Source: Prolixibacteraceae bacterium (GTDB lineage Bacteria > Bacteroidota > Bacteroidia > Bacteroidales > Prolixibacteraceae). Taken from it: a DNA stretch of 34,764 nucleotides. The DNA lies in contig JAFGGF010000261.1 in the NCBI GenBank assembly GCA_016930735.1, forward strand, positions 1-34,764, given 5' to 3'. This document shows positions 17,712 to 26,887 of this stretch, piece by piece. The notes below the pieces were generated by a model. That model saw only the letters and a program-made list of their open reading frames with translations. It had not been told where the DNA came from and made no database searches. Position numbers and translations under genes: made by a program. Each line of letters opens with the position of its first letter. The first letter of the stretch is position 1.

Positions 17712-18485
17712 TCAGTTTCTGGAAATTATGGTTGCCTTATAAGGAAGAGCCCGGTAGATTGCTTTTGCATCATCGTTATCGAGCCAGATAAATACTACAG
17801 GCGTAAACACTCTTTTATTTTCAAGCTGTGCCTTTCTGCTAAATCTGTATTTTCTGATATCCCTGTGAAATGCAGGTTTTGAGCCTGTTGAGTCCTTAGA
17901 ATTATATCCGTTAATTACAAACCTGATATTGTTCTCTGTAATAAATTCCCAGTAAAATCTTCTGTTTATTGAGGCTGTAGTGTCTATGGGAACCGTATTT
18001 CCTTCAGAATCAATCCTGACTTTTTTTACCGGCTTTTTTGCAATATTTGAATTCCCTGCCAATATTTTAACTGGCTTACCGAAAAAATACTGGTATGCTT
18101 CAGAATTGATATCTGACAGGAAATTTTCAGGAATTTTATAATTTATTTTGCTTTTAACCAGGGCAAGATTTTTAAATTGAAGTTGAATTATACTATCAGT
18201 AAAATTTATACCAATATTCATCGAATCTTCTTTTCCGGTAACCAACTGATTTTCGATCCACAACTTCTCTTTCCAGAGGTTTTGTTTAACCGGATTATCC
18301 CACTCTTCCAAAGCCGGTATTTTTTCCAAATCATTTAACTTTAACGTTATGGCAGCTTTTTTTACTTCTGAGCGTGAAATCAATATTCCTGCAACTACAA
18401 CTATTAAAGCAGTTCCAATAACAACCATTGATATAATGTTTGCTGTTTTACTGGAAAGATTTGTTTTAAAAAATAAAAGCTTCAT
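17712..18485 (-). CDS. Hypothetical membrane-anchored protein
   Basis: 257 aa with N-terminal TM segment; 1-bp spacing to the L,D-transpeptidase gene. Confidence 0.7.
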   Translation of the reverse strand: MKLLFFKTNLSSKTANIISMVVIGTALIVVVAGILISRSEVKKAAITLKLNDLEKIPALEEWDNPVKQNLWKEKLWIENQLVTGKEDSMNIGINFTDSIIQLQFKNLALVKSKINYKIPENFLSDINSEAYQYFFGKPVKILAGNSNIAKKPVKKVRIDSEGNTVPIDTTASINRRFYWEFITENNIRFVINGYNSKDSTGSKPAFHRDIRKYRFSRKAQLENKRVFTPVVFIWLDNDDAKAIYRALPYKATIISRN

Positions 18486-18486
18486 T

Positions 18487-19155
18487 TTAATAAATAAAAA
18501 CTTTCGAACCTAATTGCATCGTGTCGTAAACATATTTAAGGTCAGCATCATTAAGCCTTACACAGCCATGAGTTACCGGCAGTCCAAGGAATCGCTGATA
18601 CAAAGTGCCATGAATAAGATAACCATTGCCAATATCAAGGGCATAATCGCCTAAAACACCGTATTCATACCTTGACGCATGTGTAGGAGGAGGTATTGGA
18701 AGCCCCTCTTCAATAAATGCCCAATCAGGTTTTCTCCAAACCGGATCAACAATTTTGTTTTTTACGGTAAACACTCCCTTGGGTGTCTCAAAAAGATATT
18801 GTTTATCTCCATCTGCTTCCAAATGAATGTAGCTTCCCGTAGAGCAAATCCCCTCATAATCCAGAACCTTATTTTTATAAACCTGAAATGAGTTTTCTGC
18901 GGTGTTAATTACCAAATAAACTTTTCCGGGGTTTAACCTGCCCAGTTTTTTCTGTAACGATTCAACTTCCTTTTCAAGTTTTAAAGCTGTAAGTTGCCCT
19001 TTATTTTCAGAGATGGCAAATTTTAATCCTTTTGAATATTCCTTTTCCCGGAATTCAGGAATAAATTTCAGAAATCCAAACCAGATAATAATGAACCCGA
19101 CAAATACAGATATAAGGATTTTAAAGTAAACCAGTATTTTACCTGAAGGAATCAT
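18487..19155 (-). CDS. L,D-transpeptidase (YkuD family)
   Basis: HGTLYQRFLGLPVTHGCVRLNDADLKYVYD (HGxx...SHGChR-type catalytic motif). ORF track uses TTG at 19164; ATG at 19155 is an alternative. Confidence 0.9.
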   Translation of the reverse strand: MIPSGKILVYFKILISVFVGFIIIWFGFLKFIPEFREKEYSKGLKFAISENKGQLTALKLEKEVESLQKKLGRLNPGKVYLVINTAENSFQVYKNKVLDYEGICSTGSYIHLEADGDKQYLFETPKGVFTVKNKIVDPVWRKPDWAFIEEGLPIPPPTHASRYEYGVLGDYALDIGNGYLIHGTLYQRFLGLPVTHGCVRLNDADLKYVYDTMQLGSKVFIY

Positions 19156-19160
19156 ATAAT

Positions 19161-20273
19161 TCAATTGAAAAATTTATCGTAGGGAATTTCACTGCCTATA
19201 ATTATTACCGGAGTATTGACCCCAACCATTCCAAATAATTTATCCATTTCAGTGTTTTCCAAAGCAATACAACCATCTGTCCAGTTGCTCCCTTTACCGC
19301 CTAATCCATGAATTTCAATTAATCCGCCAATTTTTGAATTCTTTGAAATTGCACCGCTTTTGACCAGTTTGTCGAACCTTTTTTTATCCTCTGAATTTGG
19401 ATAATTTATCAGAAGTGATTTATAAAATTTAGTCTTGTTACCGCTTTTTTTCTCAACAATATGATAAATACCTTCGGGTGTTGCTTTATCACCCATCCTC
19501 TTTTTATCTCCAAACCAGTTCCTTCCAAATTCGGCAGAAAAACTTCCTATTGTTTTATTACTTTTTAATACCAAACAGGTTGATTCAAGTTTATTAATGA
19601 GAATTACGGTCTGTCCATTCCTGGAAAGTTTCCGGGCATAACTTGCATCCTCCACCCACTTCGGATAATCGGCATAAAAATTCTTTAATAATTCCCTGGC
19701 AGAATCAGAGGCTCTGTTTATTAGTTTTTCTGCCTCATCAGTACGGATTTTTGTTTCCAAAATCTGCCCCCTCTTAAATAATTCCTCTGCCTCGTGATAT
19801 TTCATTCTTGCCTGGCTGAATAAATCAAAGTCGTGTTTGTTTAGTGGCAGGTGAATAAAATATTTTTCGAAATATGTAATTTTATTTTTTAATGAAGTGA
19901 ACTGGCTTTTCAGTTTTCCGTTATAGTTTTTCTTTTCATTAACTGCTTTGGCAAAGGCTTTATTACTAAGTTCAAATGATTTGCCTGCAAGTTCCTTCAC
20001 CTTTTCATAATCGCGAATGAGCAAAAACCTTTCATTCTGGTACTTCCATTCACTCATTGCCTGATTATACATTTTATCGGCTTCACTGAAAATTTGTTCA
20101 GCATATTTATCGGCCTGTTCTTTTTTTGCCTGGGCCAGTGCATTTACGGCATTTTTAACCTCAGCTTTAGGGGGTGTATTACTCAAATATTTATACAGCG
20201 AATAAATTGAAACTGCTAAAAAAACTATTATGAAAGAAAAAAGAATAATCCTTTTTGCCCTGTTTTTTTTCAT
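19161..20273 (-). CDS. L,D-transpeptidase with N-terminal coiled-coil region
   Basis: TM MKKNRAKRIILFSFIIVFLAVSIYSLY; YAEQIFSEADKMYNQAMSEW coiled coil; IEIHGLGGKGSNWTDGCIALENTEMD. Confidence 0.85.
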   Translation of the reverse strand: MKKNRAKRIILFSFIIVFLAVSIYSLYKYLSNTPPKAEVKNAVNALAQAKKEQADKYAEQIFSEADKMYNQAMSEWKYQNERFLLIRDYEKVKELAGKSFELSNKAFAKAVNEKKNYNGKLKSQFTSLKNKITYFEKYFIHLPLNKHDFDLFSQARMKYHEAEELFKRGQILETKIRTDEAEKLINRASDSARELLKNFYADYPKWVEDASYARKLSRNGQTVILINKLESTCLVLKSNKTIGSFSAEFGRNWFGDKKRMGDKATPEGIYHIVEKKSGNKTKFYKSLLINYPNSEDKKRFDKLVKSGAISKNSKIGGLIEIHGLGGKGSNWTDGCIALENTEMDKLFGMVGVNTPVIIIGSEIPYDKFFN

Positions 20274-20285
20274 ATTTTAAAAAAA

Positions 20286-20305
20286 GCCGGGAATATTATC
20301 CCGGC
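20286..20305 (-). terminator. GC-rich hairpin between lipoprotein gene and L,D-transpeptidase gene (terminator or attenuator)
   Basis: GCCGGGA atatta TCCCGGC in the 52-nt intergenic gap. Confidence 0.55.
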
Positions 20306-20325
20306 AATTTATATTTATGCGTGTC

Positions 20326-20925
20326 CTATCTTTTTTTCAAATTGTATTTTTCAATAACAGATTTTAGTTCCGCATTAATAGAATTTGATTTTTCAAGTGC
20401 TGCTTTGGCTTTTGACTGTGCTGTCAGAAGATTTCCGTCGTTGAGGAGTTGAGAAATTTCTCCAACAGTGGTATTAATGACTGAAAGCTCGCTCTTTATT
20501 GCATCAATAGCTGCTTTACCTTCTTTTCCTTTTGGAGCTTTTTCTACCAATCCGGCATTTTCATCAGCCAGGGCATTCAATTGTTCCAATTCAGAATTTA
20601 CTTCTTCTGTTATGGCAATTTTTTTAGCTTCAGCACTTTTAACCAACTCATTTGCCTGAGATTCAACGGCTGCCAGTTTAGCTTTTACACCCGAAAAACT
20701 CTTGAATAATTTGCCCTTTCCTGCTTCTATTTCAGTATTAATAGCATTCATCGAATCAAGAAGAACTGCATATTCCGATTCCAGATAAACATTGGCTTCG
20801 GCCTGTTCAGCATTTACAATAGCAGCATTTGCTGCATCAACTTCAGCCTGAGGAACTTTTGCGCAACCACCTAATATAAACGCTGCTGATATTACAACAG
20901 CAAAAATTAACATACTCTTTTTCAT
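20326..20925 (-). CDS. Alpha-helical coiled-coil lipoprotein (DUF4398-like)
   Basis: MKKSMLIFAVVISAAFILGGCAKVPQAEVDAANAAIVNAEQAEA...; start moved to 20925 because the lipoprotein signal begins there. Confidence 0.75.
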   Translation of the reverse strand: MKKSMLIFAVVISAAFILGGCAKVPQAEVDAANAAIVNAEQAEANVYLESEYAVLLDSMNAINTEIEAGKGKLFKSFSGVKAKLAAVESQANELVKSAEAKKIAITEEVNSELEQLNALADENAGLVEKAPKGKEGKAAIDAIKSELSVINTTVGEISQLLNDGNLLTAQSKAKAALEKSNSINAELKSVIEKYNLKKR

Positions 20926-21079
20926 AACTTTTATAAATCTTAAGTTTAAATTTCTAATATGAATTTCATGTTTATAAAATTCATTCAATTATTTTGACGA
21001 AAGGAATGCAGGAAGTAACATAATTGTATTAAAAAATGTAAATTTGATTTGTTTCTTTATTTTCAGGAAGCCCGTTTTT

Positions 21080-21643
21080 ATGAATAAGCTGAATTATAAT
21101 AATTTACCAGACGAAGAAATTCTGCAGGTTATATTAAAAGAAAACAATAAGGATCTTTATGATATTATTTATAAACGTTATTTCAATAAAGTTACCGACA
21201 GATGTTTCAGTTTTTTAAAAAATAAATTACTGGCAACTGAATTTGCCAACGATATTTTAATAAAAGCTTATGAAAACTTACACGGATTTAAAGGAAATTC
21301 ATCATTTTCTTCATGGCTTTACTCTATCACATATAATCATATAATCGATTTCCTGCGGAAAAAGAAACAATTGCATTACCCCAACTGGAACAGGGAAAAT
21401 GAAATTCCTGAAATAATTGATGAATCAACAACCGATGTTGAAGAAATCAGCTATGACAATTTGATGAAGATTTTTGAAATTATACACCCGGAAGAAAAAG
21501 CGTTATTACTTATGAAGTATCAGCATGGCTTATCGCTCAGGGAAATTGCAAAAAGCCTTTCAATCAGCGACGATGCTGTTAAAATGAGATTAAAAAGGGC
21601 CAGGTCAAGGGTAATTTACCTTTATCATAAGGAATACGATTAA
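21080..21643 (+). CDS. ECF-type RNA polymerase sigma factor
   Basis: DILIKAYENLHGFKGNSSFSSWLYSITYNHIIDFLRKKK (region 2) and LLLMKYQHGLSLREIAKSLSISDDAVKMRLKRARSRV (region 4). ATG at 21080 preferred to TTG at 21044. Confidence 0.9.
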   Translation: MNKLNYNNLPDEEILQVILKENNKDLYDIIYKRYFNKVTDRCFSFLKNKLLATEFANDILIKAYENLHGFKGNSSFSSWLYSITYNHIIDFLRKKKQLHYPNWNRENEIPEIIDESTTDVEEISYDNLMKIFEIIHPEEKALLLMKYQHGLSLREIAKSLSISDDAVKMRLKRARSRVIYLYHKEYD

Positions 21644-21704
21644 TTCAATGCTGACCGTTACTTTGAATTATAATTACGTCAAATATTTGTAGAAATCAAT
21701 CTAA

Positions 21705-22100
21705 ATGAAATTCAATTTTTTCAAAAATAATTTACACACGATTCCTAAAAAAGTCAGGGAACAACAAAAAATAATTTTCCCGAAATCACTGAATATTGAA
21801 TGGTCAAATTCGGAAAAATATTTTGAAGCAGTTTTTTACCTTGACGAAACAGAACAGATTGCACGGTATTCTACCGATGGAAAATTGGTGGAACACAAAA
21901 AAAACCTTTGGCCCGAAAAACTGCCTAAAATTATTACTGAGGCATGTAAAAAATTTGGAGAAGTGATGAATGCCATTGAAATTTTTAAAGATGGAAACCA
22001 TGTTTTTGAAATTATCATCAGGGATAAAAATTTCTCACGGCATCTGCTTTTGTTTTATAATGATGGTACCTTGCTGAAAAATTATCCTTTAGACAGCTAA
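21705..22100 (+). CDS. PepSY-like small protein
   Basis: ATG near 21704; two ~65-aa halves with VFYLDETEQIARYSTDGKLVEHK and IIIRDKNFSRHLLLFYNDGTLLK, the PepSY-like strand-turn pattern. Confidence 0.55.
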   Translation: MKFNFFKNNLHTIPKKVREQQKIIFPKSLNIEWSNSEKYFEAVFYLDETEQIARYSTDGKLVEHKKNLWPEKLPKIITEACKKFGEVMNAIEIFKDGNHVFEIIIRDKNFSRHLLLFYNDGTLLKNYPLDS

Positions 22101-22191
22101 TCCTTTCTTTTGTCGGCAATAAAATATTTTATATGTACCCGTTACTTTCACCGACCTGGTACGTCGAAATTTTGTATTAACAATTTTGTAT

Positions 22192-22293
22192 ATGGAAAAT
22201 GCAGGCAATCAACTCAGGAAAGGAAATAATACAGCACTTTTGATAGGTATAGTTTTAATGGGATTATTACTTGTTCTTTGGTTTTTAATATAA
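22192..22293 (+). CDS. 33-aa single-pass membrane miniprotein
   Basis: Hand translation MENAGNQLRKGNNTALLIGIVLMGLLLVLWFLI, ATG 22192 to TAA 22291-22293; below the ORF-track length cutoff. Confidence 0.5.
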   Translation: MENAGNQLRKGNNTALLIGIVLMGLLLVLWFLI

Positions 22294-22329
22294 AACGAAA
22301 AAATTAAACAAGACAAAACTCAAATCAAT

Positions 22330-23724
22330 TTAATATTCAGGAACATTAAATCCTGATAAATAATTATCGAGGACAAGGACCCAGTCGTTCCCTCGTCCTC
22401 CTGATTCAGGTTTAAATGTTTTTACATGGTTGGTTTTAACAATTCCGGAATTTATAGTTTCACCTGTCCGGCAATTATACCACCATGTTTTTGCTTCGGA
22501 CCAGCCGCAAAGATTCAGGTCAAGACTGGCTCCCCAACCAGTTGGAATATAAACCATAATATAATCTTTTCCTCTTGTGGCAACAATATAATCCGTTTCA
22601 GGCACATAGTTATTTTTTACAATTTCCTGAAACGGAATACGTTCGGTCATCGGGCGGCTTTCCATCAAATTCCTTACATGGATCATATCCCATGCTCCGG
22701 GTAAATCAAGGTCGTCGTACCATGTATTCCGAGCATTGCCAACCGGTATCCTTTCTGGAGTCAACATTTGCCAAATTGCATGGCAACCATAAGTATGACC
22801 AAAACCTCCGGTAAAAAGATTCCAGTAGGCAGCCTGCCTTACATCGGCATCGTCGAACCAACCTAAGGTTTCAGGCTGCCAGTTGTAAGGATGGTCTTCA
22901 TATCGTGGTTCCCCGTCGAAGGTTGGTTTTATCGGCTCCAGCTTATAATCGGGTTGTAAAAGTTTGATATAAGCAGCGTATGACCGTTCACCATGCCCTG
23001 TTTGCATCATATTAAAATCGAGCCAGTCTTCGTTATGAAACCATTTCGATGAACTGTTCCCTCCCATTGGGTGGAATGTCATTAGGTGGTTTTTATCGTA
23101 CTTTTTGATCCCTTCGGCAAGAGCTTTCCAAACCAGGAAGTTATCACCTCCGCCTTGTCTGTCGCCGCCGTTTATCCAGATTATATTTTTGAAATCCTTG
23201 TATCTTTCCCCCAATATTTCACCATATTTTTTAGCATTTTCAGGATTAAAAATTACAGGTCCAATTCCCCATTGTTTATCGACTTTGTCGCCCCAGGTTG
23301 GAAGTAAACCAATAAACAAACCTTTTTCTTCAGCTTTCCTGATCACCCAATCAACATGCTGAAAATAGGCTTCATTTATATTTGTAGGGTCATTACTAAT
23401 TAGTGGTTTTTCATCTTCCATATTCGGAGTGCTTAAACCGTCGAGTTCAGCAAGGATCACTGCCTGAATAACCGTAAATCCTTTTTCCCTCCTGTTTTCC
23501 AGGTATTTTTCAGCATCCTCTTTCGACAACCTGTGAAACAATTCCCAGGCAGTATCGCCCAGATAAAAGAATGGAGTTCCGTCTTCAAAAACCAAAAACC
23601 TTCTGTTTTCAGAAACCATTAATTTCCCGTGGGAAAAGTCGACTGATGGTCCCTGCCATTTAACTTCCTGTGAGTATGATGCTAGCGAAATAATAGCTGC
23701 AACTAGAACTAATATCTTTTTCAT
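22330..23724 (-). CDS. DUF4038 / GH140-like (apiosidase-like) glycoside hydrolase, secreted
   Basis: FLVFEDGTPFFYLGDTAWELFHRLSKEDAEKYLENRREKGFTVIQAV and HPMGGNSSSKWFHNEDWLDFNMMQTGH are DUF4038 hallmarks; start at MKKIL. Confidence 0.88.
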   Translation of the reverse strand: MKKILVLVAAIISLASYSQEVKWQGPSVDFSHGKLMVSENRRFLVFEDGTPFFYLGDTAWELFHRLSKEDAEKYLENRREKGFTVIQAVILAELDGLSTPNMEDEKPLISNDPTNINEAYFQHVDWVIRKAEEKGLFIGLLPTWGDKVDKQWGIGPVIFNPENAKKYGEILGERYKDFKNIIWINGGDRQGGGDNFLVWKALAEGIKKYDKNHLMTFHPMGGNSSSKWFHNEDWLDFNMMQTGHGERSYAAYIKLLQPDYKLEPIKPTFDGEPRYEDHPYNWQPETLGWFDDADVRQAAYWNLFTGGFGHTYGCHAIWQMLTPERIPVGNARNTWYDDLDLPGAWDMIHVRNLMESRPMTERIPFQEIVKNNYVPETDYIVATRGKDYIMVYIPTGWGASLDLNLCGWSEAKTWWYNCRTGETINSGIVKTNHVKTFKPESGGRGNDWVLVLDNYLSGFNVPEY

Positions 23725-23784
23725 AAATAAAGACAATTTGATTACAGCCTTTAAAAGTAATAATATCAGAAATTATTTATTTAT

Positions 23785-25980
23785 CTAATTGAATTTACTA
23801 ATTACAATTTTTCCCTGACCTACCTCTTCTTCAGCAGTCACTTTCCAAAAATATATACCAGAGTTCAGTCCTTTCGTTGAAATACTTTTGTTTGGATATA
23901 ATTTTTCTGATAACACCAACTTCCCGTTAATATCAAATAATCTCACTATGGCAGTTTTTGTAATTTCAGATAAATCAAAAGTGATAAAATTGGTAGCCGG
24001 ATTTGGGTAAACCAATACATTATCTTTTCCCAATTCAATTTCAGGAGTAGAGACAAGCGTGTAATAGTAAGTTTTTCTATTACTTTCAAACCACTCAAAT
24101 TCTACATGATCCCAAAGATATTCGGTGTCAATTAAAGGATATCCAAATTCATCAATATCATAAATATGCTTTCCTGTACCACGCCAGCAATGTCCTTCAT
24201 TATCCCAAATATAAGAACTATACATAGTAAAAAAACGTCCTTCTTCATCATAAACAATTTCTGTTTTTGATCCGCCCAGATAATATGGATTTCCATATGA
24301 ATCCATCTGAATAGATAAAATTTGTCTTCCATTTATATCATAAGCGTGTTCATATTTTCTGTATAAAATAAGCGAATCAACTTCGCTGTTATAATTATAG
24401 GTTGCGTCCAATATATAATTTCCATATTCATCAAATGCATATTCCTTTTTAGTAATATTAATCCAATCTTGTTTTCCACTGTTCCAGTTTGATTCCACAT
24501 ATAAAATATTTCTGTTCTGATTATCATACTCGTATTCATACATTTTATAATATGCCCAGTCATTTTGATTATTATTCCAATTCATATCCAGCTTCTGTGT
24601 AATTTTTCCTGAGCCGTTGTAAACGTATTCCGATTTAGATCTATCTGAATTAAATGCCCAATCTTTGGCTTCAACATCCCATTTATAAACTGATGAAAGA
24701 ATTCTATTTCCAAAATCATCAAATGAATAAACCTCTTTATTTGATCCAATCCATTGGTTTGATTCCCCATCCCAGATAAAATCAGCCTTATATAATTTTT
24801 CCCCATCTACATTGTAAGCTTCTTCGGTTTTTGATATTCCAATCCAAATATTTTGGCTCATATCCCAGATATATGCTGCATTTAATATTCTGTTCTGATT
24901 TTCATCAAATTGGTATACACCTTTTTGCTGATAAATCCATTCATTCAAACTGCTGTCCCATTGGCTATCTTCAACTAATATTTTATTGCCATTATCATCA
25001 TATCCATATAAAGTTCTGGCGGTTCCTCGCCAATCAGAAGAGTCTGAATTCCATAAATAATTATGTTGTGAAAGCACGTCTCCTGAATCGTTATAAGTAA
25101 ATTCCTGTTTATAATCAATTATCCATAAAAAATCATCATCATCCCATGAATAATAAAATACTTTTAAGTTATTTCCAATACTATCATTTTCGTAATTTAT
25201 TTTTTTAACTCCTCTTATAGTATCAGTTACGATATCCTGAATATAATCAATATCTGAAATAATGTTTCCGTAATCATCATATTCATATTCAAACCTTCTT
25301 AAGAACTCCCATTTTTTATTTTCTTTATCCCATTCATAAATTGAATGAATATTCAATTGGCTATGGTTGAATGTTTTTATTTCCTTCCTGTAATATGAAA
25401 AAATCCCGGTATAAAAATCCCTTTGATATTGAATATATTCTTCTAATTTTCCGTCAATTAAATACGAATAAAAATATTCAGCCTTTTGAAAATAGGTCAT
25501 ACCGGTATCACTAAGAGAAGAAGATGGATACTCAAGCAAATGTATCAAACTATCATTTGAATCATATTCTTTTATATTAATTGTAAAACTTTTCCATTCA
25601 TTTAAAGTATCATCCCAGATGTTGGCATTGTAATATTCTGTGTTTCCGACTTTTTCAGTTCCGTATTTATACTTAAGGTACCTGGACCAGTCGCCGGTTT
25701 CCCTCTCATAATTATCTACAACAATACTGTCAAGGTTGTGAACAATGTTATTTTCAGTATCATTTAAAAGAAATTGATTTGCATCTGAAAGAATATTAAT
25801 CAGAATTTCTTCAGAAACTGATTCCCTGCCATATAGGGAAGGTATTTGTTTTTTGGTATCTGTAGCCGAAAACTGCTTTTGATTTTTCCCTGATCGGAAT
25901 CCGGACTTAACATCTGAATTTTGACAAAAAGCTGAGAAGAAGATAAAATTTGCAAGAAAAAGAATGCTTAGGTTTTTCAT
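23785..25980 (-). CDS. Secreted YD-like repeat protein with C-terminal T9SS sorting domain
   Basis: Signal peptide; about 13 units of consensus YDxxGNxixxxxYxWDxxxxxWxxxxKxxY; VYPNPATNFITFDLS...RLFDINGKLVLSE...LNSGIYFWKVTAEEEVGQGKIVISK tail. Confidence 0.85.
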   Translation of the reverse strand: MKNLSILFLANFIFFSAFCQNSDVKSGFRSGKNQKQFSATDTKKQIPSLYGRESVSEEILINILSDANQFLLNDTENNIVHNLDSIVVDNYERETGDWSRYLKYKYGTEKVGNTEYYNANIWDDTLNEWKSFTINIKEYDSNDSLIHLLEYPSSSLSDTGMTYFQKAEYFYSYLIDGKLEEYIQYQRDFYTGIFSYYRKEIKTFNHSQLNIHSIYEWDKENKKWEFLRRFEYEYDDYGNIISDIDYIQDIVTDTIRGVKKINYENDSIGNNLKVFYYSWDDDDFLWIIDYKQEFTYNDSGDVLSQHNYLWNSDSSDWRGTARTLYGYDDNGNKILVEDSQWDSSLNEWIYQQKGVYQFDENQNRILNAAYIWDMSQNIWIGISKTEEAYNVDGEKLYKADFIWDGESNQWIGSNKEVYSFDDFGNRILSSVYKWDVEAKDWAFNSDRSKSEYVYNGSGKITQKLDMNWNNNQNDWAYYKMYEYEYDNQNRNILYVESNWNSGKQDWINITKKEYAFDEYGNYILDATYNYNSEVDSLILYRKYEHAYDINGRQILSIQMDSYGNPYYLGGSKTEIVYDEEGRFFTMYSSYIWDNEGHCWRGTGKHIYDIDEFGYPLIDTEYLWDHVEFEWFESNRKTYYYTLVSTPEIELGKDNVLVYPNPATNFITFDLSEITKTAIVRLFDINGKLVLSEKLYPNKSISTKGLNSGIYFWKVTAEEEVGQGKIVISKFN

Positions 25981-26154
25981 TTTTAAAAATTTGTGGATTA
26001 CAAAAATATAATGTCAATGGCAAGTTAATATAATATTTAAAAAAGCCCGTTAAATGAGGCGAATTCATTTCTGTGTTATCCAACACTAAATTTTACAAAT
26101 TTTAAAAATATGATTGATCCGATTTGGATTTTTGAAATAAATAGTTTTAATTTG

Positions 26155-26172
26155 TCGACTGATTAGTCGGTT
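26155..26172. promoter_or_regulatory. Candidate TetR operator, copy 1
   Basis: TCGACTGATTAGTCGGTT with inverted arms CGACT/AGTCG, 4 nt before the regulator ATG. Confidence 0.7.
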
Positions 26173-26176
26173 TAAT

Positions 26177-26740
26177 ATGAAAGATAAAAGAGAACAAATT
26201 CTTGAAACTTCGTTAAAACTTTTTGTGGAAAGGGGATTTCACAACACACCTACTTCGTTGATTGCCAAAGAAGCCGGTGTTGCAACAGGTACGTTGTTCC
26301 ACTATTTTAAAACAAAAGAAGAATTGATCAATAGCCTCTACCTCGAAATCAAGGATGATATGATTGCGGTTCTTGTAAATAAAATCGACACACATGATAC
26401 TATAAAAGCAAAACTAAAGCAGGTCTTTATGAATTCTGTTTTCTGGGCTTTTAACAAACCGTTTCAGCAACTGTTTTTTATGCAATACAGCCATTCGCCG
26501 TATATCGATCAAATCACAAAAGATCAGGGAATGCAACGATTTAGCGGAATTCTGGAGATTATTGAAGACGGCAAAAAAACGGAAATTTTAAAAAATATTT
26601 CAACTGCTTTGCTTTTTGAAATGGCACAGGGTTTTATAAATGGAACCATTAAATATTTCAGGGAAAATCAACAAAAATTAAAGGACCAAACAGAGTTGGA
26701 AAATGCTTTTTCAGCTTTCTGGGATGGAATAAAAGGATAA
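26177..26740 (+). CDS. TetR/AcrR family transcriptional regulator
   Basis: REQILETSLKLFVERGFHNTPTSLIAKEAGVATGTLFHYFKTKEELINSLYLE. Confidence 0.95.
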   Translation: MKDKREQILETSLKLFVERGFHNTPTSLIAKEAGVATGTLFHYFKTKEELINSLYLEIKDDMIAVLVNKIDTHDTIKAKLKQVFMNSVFWAFNKPFQQLFFMQYSHSPYIDQITKDQGMQRFSGILEIIEDGKKTEILKNISTALLFEMAQGFINGTIKYFRENQQKLKDQTELENAFSAFWDGIKG

Positions 26741-26757
26741 AAAATTTAAAATTAAGT

Positions 26758-26775
26758 TCGACTGATTAGTCGGTT
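26758..26775. promoter_or_regulatory. Candidate TetR operator, copy 2 (identical 18 bp)
   Basis: TCGACTGATTAGTCGGTT, exact repeat of 26155-26172. Confidence 0.7.
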
Positions 26776-26887
26776 AAAAACAACAGCTATGAAACGACCA
26801 TGATAAAAATCTTTACACAAAAAAGCATGATTATAATTATCATGGGAGTTCCATCTGTTACTTTAAAAAATATACAATTATAAACAG

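Noticed and set aside
23785-25980. RHS/YD-repeat polymorphic toxin
   Set aside because: No RHS core, no C-terminal toxin domain, no immunity gene; ends in a T9SS sorting domain.
26800-26883. 27-aa ORF MIKIFTQKSMIIIIMGVPSVTLKNIQL between operator copy 2 and the SDR gene
   Set aside because: Very short, no clear RBS or family features; probably leader/5-prime UTR. A conservation test would be needed.
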